The notes under the pieces were generated by a model. The model made no database searches and was not told the origin of the DNA. It saw only the letters and a program-made list of their open reading frames with translations. From Phallus indusiatus (lineage: Eukaryota; Basidiomycota; Agaricomycetes; Phallales; Phallaceae), in contig JAQFWX010000026.1 in the NCBI GenBank assembly GCA_027605045.1, positions 248,001-312,000 on the forward strand: a stretch of DNA of 64,000 nucleotides. Direction: 5' to 3'. A program made the translations under genes and the position numbers. Numbering within the stretch: the stretch's first letter is position 1; each line of letters starts with the position of its first letter. This document shows positions 54,237 through 64,000 of the stretch, piece by piece.

Positions 54237-56008
54237 CTATCCCATGAACAAAAATATTCTTCTCTCGCTGGCCACTTTCTTTGCTTCCTCCGCCAGCTCC
54301 GAATTTTCCTCCGACATTCTTAATCCCGTAATATTTACATTGTTCCACTTAGTAGTGCGTAGCGCTATCACAAAGGCATGTGGATCAATCAACATGGGAT
54401 CGCTAATTCGTAGACAACACCGTCGTCTAAAAACATTCTGGTCGGCATCCGTGATGGGCTCGAACCGCAAAAGAGTGAGCACCGTTGCTATCGGCCCGTC
54501 GATAGTGAGATCAAAAAGTTTGGGCATTTGGGATATCGTTTGGTCGAGGGCAAGTTCTTCTTCTTCGGACCGTGTAAAAACATTTGATTGGAGAGTGAGG
54601 TTTGTTAGGGTTGGTCCAAAATCAAGAAGCCAAGATGCGATCTCCTTATTGCTAATTCCTCTGATAGACTTGAGCACGACTGTGTGTAAAGTCTCTCGGG
54701 AAGACGCAGTGATGTTCCGCAACTGAATCATGGATATCAGTCCACGTTCAAGCTTGAGCTCATCCAATGCACATTTTGCAGGTGCGAGCTCATCATTCCT
54801 ATCTTCATCGGTGGGTCGTCCAATTTGATATACTGTAGCTCGTCGAAGTTTCGGCCAGTGCGAGAAACATTTCGCCAGCTGCGCAGCATTGAGGGATGAT
54901 AGCTGAGTGAAATTTCGAAGCTCGGTCATCGTGCAAAACGCCTCGACAAACTGTTCCGCCAATACAGGATCGACTTCTACCACCGTCAATGTCCTCATAT
55001 TCGAGGCGGTCTTCAATATTATTAATGCATCCTCATTGAACTTGGCACCGAGACCTCCTGCTGTGAAACAGTATGGTGAGAATCGTTTGATATAACGACC
55101 CCACATGGGACTGCCTTTTAACGCTGTTGCAAATTTCCCAATATCGGGTTTCTTGTCCGCGTAGGTTTCGAAGTCTTCATACACGATGCATAACGCAGTT
55201 TTCCACCACGCTCGGCACACTAGACTCATAGAAACCAAGTCTTTCCGCCAGTTCTCATAATAGCTCGCACCGCCCGCCAGAATTGAAAAAATGTTGTACA
55301 AAACATCCACAGGAGGTTGAGTGAAAAGAGAACGCTTTTCAGAAGGCGGGAGAACTCGGAATCCGTGTGTAGGCGGGCCCATTTGGGCGGGATAGGCGCA
55401 AGCAATTCCGGACGGGTTGTTTCGCTTTAGACGACGCCGCAGTCCAGCATTTCGTGTGGCCAGAAGCAAATTGTAAGACAATGAATGAGCAGTTGTATTT
55501 TTCTCATATTTGTATAAGACCCTGTGAGTTTCGGGGATTTGTACGGGCTTAGTCTTCGAAGTTTCTACGGCGCTTTGAAACTCGATGCTTGCACCAGACC
55601 ATGTTTCACAACTCACGTCAATGAGCTCGAAAATGAGGGTGTACACGGGTAAACCATCTTCAGACGGACCATGATCATCAACGCTCTCCTCGACGACTTC
55701 CAGGGACTCTGCCACAAGGCTTCCTATCACAGATGTGGTCAACCTGCTCGATGAACGACGTGGTCGGATCTCCTGCTAAGATTATCAGAAATTTATTCTG
55801 ATTTATCAGAAGTAAATAAAATCACCGCTTTCGCAAACGTTTCGTCATACCCAGTCTTCTCAGCAATTACAACGACACGAATTCCGGAATAGTATGCTTC
55901 TGCGCCTTTCTCGAACGTGCAGTGAATCGTGAAGGGAGAAGTGTCGTGGCTCGGATTCGGACCATCGTAATAATAGTGAAACGTGAAACATGGCGAAACT
56001 TCCGTCAT
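54237..56008 (-). CDS. F-box family protein D
   Basis: Two exons: 56008-55826 (61 residues, MTEVSPCFTFHYYYDGPNPS to TFAKA) and 55772-54237, about 572 residues in total. It keeps the family order: N-terminal block (CTFEKGAEAYYSGIRVVVIA), DGLPVYTLIFELIDVS, MGPPTHGFRVLPPSEKRS, F-box helices (PVDVLYNIFSILAGGASYYE; SMSLVCRAWWKTALCIVYED), and a leucine-rich C-terminal part (LLDFGPTLTNLTLQSNVF) ending ERRIFLFMG. The ending matches B (KISLLMG), suggesting B and D are sister copies over that part. The frame is intact. Confidence 0.75.
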
Positions 56009-56883
56009 TTGAAAGGTTTATGGAAAGGGATCCAGAAGTATGCAGTGGGAAATAATGTATGGGCTCCTAGACAACCTCACTTTGGGTAAACGCGCGCGCA
56101 TTTGGTCTGGTGCCTGGGCCTGAACGGCTTGAACTTTGAAGATCAGCCGCGGCAGCAGGCAGCCGCAACCCCAATCTGAAAACGAACGCTAGAATACCAC
56201 ATTTTTTCCAAGCTGTTCGATAATTGCATGGACATTTCATTTGCGCATTCGGGATTTCTTCACAAGATTTGAAGGATTATGAGTCATAAATCTTGATAGT
56301 CTGGTGGAAGGTTGACAGACCTACCCCCAAAGTCGTTCTCATTCAAGTTCCCGCAGGAATCCCGCTCCTGTTTGCCGCGTCGTCGGAAATATTTTGGGCC
56401 CCTATTTCACTGTAAATGTACCCTATAAGACTTTGAAAGTGTTTCGGTAACATAGATTTCTCACATTGGCTTTTTGTGGCGCAACATTTTGTTTAGAAGA
56501 CGTCAAGACCGCACACTGTTACAACTTTGACGCTCCGAGTTGCATCGGCATTATGCCGGGAAGCCGGTTCTCACATGTACATGCGTCGGCGGTCGCCTCA
56601 AATAATTCTTTTTTTTTTGAAAATTGTCTTTCTCTGTTGGAAAACGCAGGGTGTAACATGATCATACATAAACGTGGAATACTCTCAATACGGAGGATTG
56701 TGCACAACAGAATGGGATCATCTTCCTTTGTTCCTTACTGTTTCATTGTTCCCCTTTCAAGTTCGCATCATCCGCCCCAATCGATTTCACGACCGTTGAT
56801 TATCAATCACAAAGGAAAACTTATACATCTATATACGCCAGAAATTTATAAATACAGTGTGATATCAATCTAAACGTTTGCCT
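56009..56883. other. Intergenic, no supported gene
   Basis: The frame at 56466-56873 (plus) shows no domain. The region holds the promoter side of F-box gene D and the 3' flank of the next gene. Confidence 0.4.
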
Positions 56884-59800
56884 TCAACTACTCATACCAC
56901 GTCGTCTCTGGGAATTTGGCAGACTCCTTGAGCCTTTCCTTTTCTTTTTTTGTTCCTCCCTCTTTGCCAACCGTTGAATGTACAAATCCGGATGACTATC
57001 CTGTTCGTGCTCCTCTCTAACACTATCAGTCCTCCACACCTCTCGGCTCCAGCCACACCCTTCAACTTCACAATGCACCACCAACTTCCCCAGCCGCCTT
57101 AGTATTACAGCGTCGGCCGGCTGAAGATGACCAGTAGCAATGAGGCCCTCTTCATACTGGGCGTGTGTGGCGAGGTGACGATACCGCACCCGTTTAAGAG
57201 GGCTATTTAAAAATGCAGCACAGGGCTTTCCGGTTTCTGGTTGCAGGTACCGGCACGTGAATCCCTCGTCGTCAGCCTGAGGAATGAAAAAGACCTCCTC
57301 GGGATCTCCTGCGTCGTAAAAGGAGGTATCATATTCAGTAATCGGCTGGTTGGGAGAAGTTGAGCTGGAGCCTGGTTTTGGAAGTTGGTCCAATGAAGGG
57401 AGCGCACGATCCAAATGTTCCTTCTTGCGACGCCGCGTGGGTCTTGAAGCTGGCCCAGCGCCGTCGTCCCCTTCACGTCGACGTTTACGTGAATTCGAGT
57501 TTTTTTGGTGTGTCCCTCCTAATAGATAAAATATTAATACATCTAAGGGCTATGAATTTTCAGGAAAAGATTATACCATTTCTTGAGCTCCCTTGAACAA
57601 AAAGAGCTTGCGTCGTGGAGGGTTGCTGGCCGTAGCTGTTAGCGTTGGTACCTACAATACGCGGGATTAGACTGTTGTCACTCGCGTAATGACGAGCACG
57701 TTTTAAAACTCACTGTTGGTTCTTTTGCTCATAGGATTATATCCTAGGTTTAAGAGCTGAACACAACACGGTTAGCAAGTTTGTAAACAAAGAACGAAAC
57801 ACGACTTACTTCATAGTCTTCGGGACGGATCCTAAACCCATATACCCGCTCTATACATTTCGCCGCTTCAGGTATCCACGGCTCTTGTTGGAAGTCCGGG
57901 GTTACGGTCTGGGACGCGTGCGTTGTTACGAACGGCATACCCATCCCTTGCCCTTGGACTTGCCCAACATTATACAGAGAAGGCTATTTTTTTCAATTTA
58001 TCAGCGCGGGTAAAAAAAATAGTTAAATACATAATGACATACCATTTGGGTTTGATTTCTCGGATACGTGGTTGGGTTTTGGGTTTTGAGCTGCTGGGTT
58101 AACTGCTTAAAACGTATGTTTGAAAAAAAATCGAAGAATAAGCATGATAAACAACGTACCGATCCCGACCCATATATTGCCTGTTCATTGGCATCCTGTG
58201 ACATTTGGAACGTTAGCTGTGGTTGCATCTGAGAGTGTGCCCCGTTATACTGCTGGGGCTAATTCATACTTTGTTATCACACAGATAACTGTTCAATAAA
58301 CGATAAACATACCATTTGTCGATTGAGTGCGTGTATTGCTGACATCTGGGTGTCAAGTTGTTCCTGGGTCCACTGCTAGCGATCTCTCAGAACCAGTCTC
58401 AAGAAGAAAGATTATTATTGAGATTGACATACCGAACCATCATCATATACCGACTCATCAGTTGATTGCAAGTCGGGGTCGTACATTTCATTTACATAGG
58501 ATCCGGGGGCTTGTGCCTTCAAAAAAGAAGCATTAGATAAACAACGTAGGTAGATGAACGTGATACGTACTACCGTTGAGCCCATATTAGTATTAGCTGC
58601 ATTGGGTTCGCAATTCACCGTCTAAAATAACCTTGTCAAAAAAAGTGGAATGAGGTTAAAAGTAAAATGTGGCGCATACGAGATCATATTGCGGTTCTGA
58701 AGGCAAATCGGAACAATCATCCAAGTCATCTTCATTTATTTCTGAAAACAGATTGGAATAATCGTCGTCATCTTCAATTAGTTCTGAGGGCAAATCAGAA
58801 AGATCATCGGAATCATATTCATCCGTATCGTATTTAGCGGTGTCTAGTTCTTCAAGTTGATCTTGAACCGGCGTATTGGAAGGTACGGATTGCTACGTTA
58901 AGAATGAACGAAGTCATTTGCATTTTTTTTTCAGCGAAAGATGAGAAACGGTGTACATACTTGTTCGTTTGAGTTTGGAAAGTTCTCAGGCTGAATATTC
59001 GGATCCATCCATCCACCTTGTGCAACTTCAAAAATGTGAGGAGCATTCTGCAAATCGTGATTTTCCACTGATGGAACTTCATCTCCGAAATTCAAATTAA
59101 AAAAAACCTCTTGACTATATACTTGAGAAAGATCTTGGAGATTGGCGTTCGACAAAGTTGACAGATCAGTGTTATCAGCGAACTGAGAGAACGAGCTATC
59201 GCCTGGATCCGCCGTCGGCATTGGAAGAACATTCTGAACATTCGAGTCTGGTACAGGAATTCCAGCATTCTGAATGGCTTGAGACGCATTAACTTGATGG
59301 ACCGAAGCATGAGTAATGTTTTGGTAATTGGGATTGGGCACCGAAAAGTTAATGTCATTGACGATTGGATCATTCCTTTGCTGAGATGGTATATCGCAAG
59401 AAATGCCCCGAACACCGAGACCCCCCGAAAAAAGGCCCAAGGTTGGGATACTAGCGCCATCGGAAAATAGTAATGAATTATTTCCTTGCTGGAGTGATGC
59501 AGGAGGAATGTTCTGATTCGAGTGTGTGGTCGGAATGCCCGAGGGACCTAAATTATAGGCAGTGTTTTGGCCCCTGGGGATGTCATTACTCTTTGACGAA
59601 TCTTGAAGAGCCCGCGTGTAATCGAGTGTGTAATCGAGGTTCGGGAGATTGGAGCTGGGTATCGGCCAGTTTTCGCTTCCATCGAATTGCCATCTACCTC
59701 CGACATGCATTTGAGAATGTGGAGCGACTGTATGAACACCGGGAATTTGGGGCGTCTAAAACCTTTGTTATAGCTAATCGAAATTCATTGAAGAGCATGT

Positions 59801-60265
59801 GGCACGCACCTGTGCGTTTTGCTGCTCAGTGCTCGTTTGAAGCCCTCCGGACGCGACATGGTTGCGCTGTTGAGGTTGACGCGCTATTTCGCGGGGAGCA
59901 GAAGTTGGGAGCTGCGGTATATGTTAGAAAATAGACATTATACGCGCGTTGTGGCTTTTCAAAGAGGAAAGTTACCTCGTTTACATCTCTCCCATTCCCA
60001 TTCTGTGTGAAGTTCTGCACGACACCACCAGCATTATTATTGCCAGAGACGGCAGTCGCGTAATCCGGAGGAAAATCACAATACATATTCTCTATAATGT
60101 AGGGGTTAAACGTGCTTTGTTCGGTGAAGTTTCCCTCGACATGCGTTGGGACGTCTGATTGGGGCTAGTCACGAGAAAACGCGTCGATACAAGATAACAT
60201 CCAGGTGAAAGTGGTAGTATGTAAGTACTTACTTGTGAAGAGGAAGCACCATGTCCGAATTGCAT
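56884..60265 (-). CDS. Large N/Q-rich, acidic protein with C-terminal zinc-finger-like motifs
   Basis: A chain of about 12 exons on the minus strand, several under 70 bp, can be read from MQFGHGASSSQ (60265) through PTHVEGNFTEQSTFNPYIIE, a long N/P/S-rich exon (59710-58940; GWMDPNIQPENFPNSNEQ), a very acidic exon (SDDLSDLPSELIEDDDDYSN), and short Gln-rich exons (QWTQEQLDTQMSAIHALNRQ; LTQQLKTQNPTTYPRN). A basic patch resembling a nuclear signal follows (RKRRREGDD; TRRRKKEHLD). The last exon has CRYLQPETGKPCAAF...RHLATHA and CEVEGCGWSREVW...HEQDSH, two Cys2His2-like units, and stops at 56884-56886. Low-complexity acidic/Q-rich plus zinc-finger architecture suggests a transcription regulator; this is inference. 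The 5' end and small exons are tentative. Confidence 0.55.
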
Positions 60266-62260
60266 GATTGATATCGACGAGTGATTGTTAATGTGTGAGG
60301 GGAGAGAGATGTTGTGAAAGACTAGCTGAGAAAGAGATGCGCGATGGGTTGGTTTATAAACAATCAAAACCCGTGTCGCTTCGGGTTCTTTCTTGGACGG
60401 AAAAATAGGTCCTTCCTATCTGGCGATGTAGGTTATGTGGTCAATATTTGTCCTTGGGTTTCGGACCAGGCAACCACAGCAAAAAACCGCGTCCCCAAAG
60501 TCCAAGCTAGTCGCAAACGATTCGAACCCACGCAGCAGTTTTTTCTCCATTAGAGGCACAAGAATAAATCTATGTAGAGAGTGTGTGTGTTGACCCTTGC
60601 CTTGAATATGGTCGGCAAGGCGGTGCGAACGCGAATTTGAATTTCTTCTAAACGTCAGCCTTGAACCCTTCCGGATCCATGGTACTCAATAATCGACGTA
60701 AAAGTGGGGACCATAATATTAATGATCTAAAAAGTGCAGATAATGTTGATAAGTGGTTGAAATCATAATGGTAATGGACACGGGACAATACCTACACCCA
60801 AAATTTTCCGTCACGGCCGGTACATAATCTTATTTTATTTTCGGGTGTGTTTGTTTTGTTTAGAGGGAAAAAGTGAATAAGCAGATCCATGATAATTTAT
60901 ACGGTCCTCCGCTTTGTTTCTTCTTTACCAAGTTCTACATCAACTAGTGGAGTTGGTCGTGGTCTGCGTTCTCGAGCTACTCGAGCTTTGTCCCCTGACT
61001 TTTGCCCCTTGAAATGGCAGTTTTTAGTGTTCACTTGACCCACTGCTTATATGAAAATCGAGGTCTGTCCGAGATCTAGACAGCGATGGATATCCGTCTC
61101 GGGGAATTCGGGAGAAGACAAGGATGAAGGGACTTTTGCTGAACCTACAGTCGTCGCTGAAGAACGAGTATTGTTAACTTGGGGCTAGATATTTCCGACT
61201 GTTGTTTCCCTCTCCATTTTTCCTGTGTATCAGGACAAGTTGAACATAGTTGACCCGTTGGGTTCTGTGGGGGCCTCGTAAGCCACAAGACAACCAGGTT
61301 CAAACTCGTTTCGGACACATGCCTTGAAAAATGTACATCTTCATCCGCGTCGGTTTCTTTGCAGCCGCCGTAATAGAATCGTCGGAAGTAACAGTTTCCA
61401 TCCAATCCCAGTTCCGAGTAGACGAAATTCCACCGTCGCTAGGCTGGGTTTATCTTTCTGGGATACGCCAACTGTTGGCGATGAAACCAGCACCCAATTC
61501 TGAAGCTAGGATGATCAATTTCTTCACGATAGAGATTCCATTTACTCCAGTTCTGACAGTAACAGTCGCAGTAACAGCAATGACGGTTCGTTAAACTTCG
61601 TTTGAATCATTTTTCAGTTTCATTTTCATTGTCAGGTGTTGTCTTAGCTGGCGCTCTTTCGTCACGCCATGGTCACGCACCGACGCGCGACTCAGAAAAT
61701 TGTGTGGTCAGGGGTTCATGTACAAAATTGCGATTACTATTTATCATTTATGAGCAGATTTTGTTAAAATTATAAAGGCCTCAAGCTATTAAAGAATTAT
61801 TAAGGTAAACGATACATCAAGAATAAAAGAAAAATGCTGATGATGAGAATGCTTGTTGGAGATACAATTGAAAGTGATGAAAGGGGCCGAGTCTATACAG
61901 TAGCAGCTTGGAATAAATGCAATTGAACAGTGTTAAAGTGAAAAAATTGTCGAATGGAGAAAAATTATAAGAGGGTTTTAGATGCTTTTGGCGGAATGAG
62001 TTTTGAAGCAGGCAGTTCGAAGGAATGAATGAAAAGGAAGGGAAAGAGCACCGGCACGCATAATGGAGAAAAAGATAGCAGAAAGAATGGACGGAAATTT
62101 AAAAAGAAAAAAAGAATGGAATAAAACAAATAGAGAAAAACACAAAAAAAGAGATGCATAGACATAAATGATAGATACAAGACTTCGTTCTTTAGATGAG
62201 ACAATTTCGCTATCGGGACATTAAGTCCACTCAACTCGATTTCATATAAATTCACCTATT
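60266..62260. other. Long intergenic region, weak coding hints only
   Basis: Minus-strand stretches near 61300-61600 (for example GISIVKKLIILASELGAGFI and SSTRNWDWMETVTSDDSITA) look coding-like but cannot be linked into one model with good splice sites. The region near 61960-62160 is purine-rich on the plus strand. I see no recognisable gene. Confidence 0.3.
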
Positions 62261-63086
62261 TCATCTGCGACGGGTGAAAGCATTGGCAGGAAAAACTCGC
62301 GTTTTTCCCCAAGAAAGAGACGATCCCTTGGGATTGCCCTTAGAGGATCCAGTGGAGTTGGTGGACCGAAAAGCCTGCGCGACGACGCTGCGAGGGGGTT
62401 TAACGAATTCAAATTCATAGATATCGAACTTGTCACTCTTGGTGCATCCAAAAGTATCAAATACTTTGCGGACCATGGTGCGGCGTCCTTCGATAATATC
62501 GGTCGTAAACGAAAACCACGATTTCCTACGGGAAGGTCCGTAGCCAGAACTTCTAGACACCGTGGGGCGAAGCCGGGTAGCGTCTTGAAAAACGTCGGGA
62601 TCTCTGAGTTCTGGAGTAGAAAAAACAGATCTCAGGTTCTTCAATGGGGGTATATCCATGGTCGGGTCCACGCCCATGTGAACACGAGCCTTCCGGTTGG
62701 CGAGCTTCCTGTCGGTTTGAATAACTGATTTGATAGAGGGAGTTTCTTTCATAGCAGGATTAGAAACATAACCATTTAAGACTGAACTAGGAGGGGCGAC
62801 TGTTGGAGCCCGCGTGTTCAGCTACAGGAAGTAGGAAGTCAGTAGAACGTAAAAGACGGCGAATGTAAGCTCCGGGACATACCACTTGTGTAATAGACTG
62901 CATCTCCTCTCCGAGGTTCCCATGCTGCACAGGCTGAGAAGCAGATGGGAAGGAGGTGAGCCCACTCATGACGTTGTCGATGCCTGTGTGTTGCACATGC
63001 TGGAAATCAAATGGTCCCGAGATTATTGGAACACGACGTTCTGGGAATTCCGCTTCGGAGGTGCGAGTACACGTGAACAAGCGCAT
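62261..63086 (-). CDS. CRIB-domain protein (Cdc42/Rac effector candidate)
   Basis: Two exons. Exon 1 starts at 63086 (MRLFTCTRTSEAEFPERR) and contains ISGPFDFQHVQHTGID, which fits the CRIB consensus ISxPxxFxHxxHxG that binds GTP-loaded Cdc42/Rac. It ends at SITQV with donor GTATGT. Exon 2 begins LNTRAPTVAPPSSVLNGYVS, continues DRKLANRKARVHMG, PPLKNLRSVFSTPELRD and a basic region (RSSGYGPSRRKSWFSFTTD), and ends GKTRVFPANAFTRRR with stop at 62261-62263. About 250 residues. There is no kinase domain, so it is not a PAK; it could be a small adaptor in polarity signalling, analogous in role to yeast Gic proteins (inference). The fungal CRIB proteins I know are longer, and a 5' exon could be missing. 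Confidence 0.65.
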
Positions 63087-64000
63087 TGTGAGAGCAAGAA
63101 ATGATAAAGATTCAAGTAGATCGTAGAAAAGGTTTTAAGAGAAAATTGGTGACGGGGCTGTCGAAACTTGGAAAGAGGGGGGGTGTGATGATGAGCTGTG
63201 GCAGGAAGCTACAGGGTTTATAAAGAGTTCTCGGCCATAGTCGTGGACGCTCTGTTTCGGTGAATTTGACTGCATCGTCCAAACTTTGGTCGAGGGAGGT
63301 GAGGGTGGACAACAGGACCGAGAAATTATGTCATGTACATACGTCGGGACAATGTGAATAGGTCCTTGGACAATTTGTCACACACCTGTCACAGTTACGT
63401 TTACGTGAGCTTGACAGTAGTCTAATTTGTCACCGACTGCGCTATTCTTACTTTTTCTGACTTAAAACATATGTTCTCACTGAACTGTTTACCTAAGTTT
63501 ATTGCCATCTTTCAAGCCTTCTTTCCGTCAGTAGGTTACCTTTCTGATTGATGTTTAACTCATTAAAGAGCCAAATTTCAATGTTCAAAATCCTATGTAC
63601 ACTACTTATCAATAACATGCACTCAGAGTACACGAAAGCAACATCGATCACATATACACGTGTCGTTTTGATACAATAATAACGGTATTACTAACCCGGT
63701 GGGGACAGTCATGAGAGTCGAGACCACTTTGCCCCTGGGCCCTATCGTCAAAGTCGGGAAATATCTAGACTTTCTTTCTAGTCCATCGACTGAAAATTAC
63801 TCGTCTGAAAGGGTCGACAAAGGTCCTAGAAAAGACAGGAGCGAGGTATAATGAAAGTCCGATGCGGGCAGGGAGCAAAGCCTTGAATGATGTATATACT
63901 TAATAAGAAAATACACACTTTACCCAACGAATCTCTGACTTGTCATACCTTCGTTACGCCATAAGCAAATACTGCATTGGCAACGTCCCCAACTACACTG
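63087..64000. other. Intergenic to window end, no gene seen
   Basis: Upstream region of the CRIB gene; no supported coding sequence up to the end of the window. Confidence 0.4.

Noticed and set aside
54244..54726. 160-codon plus-strand frame
   Set aside because: Antisense shadow of F-box gene D.

Overview
This is nuclear DNA of a filamentous basidiomycete, most likely an Agaricomycete. The evidence is many 45-65 bp introns with fungal splice signals, long-type heme-thiolate peroxidases (unspecific peroxygenases), HsbA-like secreted proteins, a large-subunit catalase and a local F-box family. I cannot name the genus. Gene models are hand-spliced from reading frames, splice signals and family conservation; starts and terminal exons are the weakest parts.

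Layout. 1-6.1 kb: a tandem duplication of about 2.5 kb, each copy holding one intact HsbA-like secreted protein gene. 6.5-10 kb: a conserved unknown protein (-) and a GPHR/GPR89-type Golgi membrane protein (+) sharing a 244-bp intergene. 10.4-15.4 kb: a SKI2 DEVH-box exosome helicase (-), with a small coiled-coil gene (+) diverging from it. 16-21 kb: an SDR oxidoreductase (-), an unknown protein (-) and a tentative gene (-). 22-24.9 kb: a large-subunit catalase (+) with a probable GC-AG intron. 25.1-28.5 kb: a tail-anchored coiled-coil protein, then one gene and two decayed, head-to-head copies of a small zinc-finger-like family. 29.5-36.6 kb: dienoyl-CoA isomerase (-), DUF202 membrane protein (-), a membrane protein with two copies of a Cys-rich module (+), RNase H1 (-) and a DUF4430-like secreted protein (-). 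37.4-41.6 kb: two tandem peroxygenases (+). 42.8-45.3 kb: a cytochrome P450 (+). 46-56 kb: four related F-box genes (-). One of these is cut short by a 5'-truncated LINE-type retrotransposon, and a 25-nt match to the LINE 3' end recurs about 1.1 kb away. 56.9-60.3 kb: a many-exon N/Q-rich, acidic, zinc-finger-like protein (-). 62.3-63.1 kb: a CRIB-domain protein (-).

Functionally the window mixes housekeeping genes (SKI2, GPHR, RNase H1, beta-oxidation isomerase) with accessory functions: secreted surface-binding proteins, two peroxygenases, a P450 and catalase (oxidative and H2O2 chemistry), and an expanding F-box family. I see no sign of a coordinated metabolic cluster. The strongest unusual items are the F-box/LINE chimera, the LINE-linked 3' tail, the duplicated Cys-rich membrane protein, the decayed zinc-finger copies and the in-frame 48-nt intron that would encode a membrane segment if retained.
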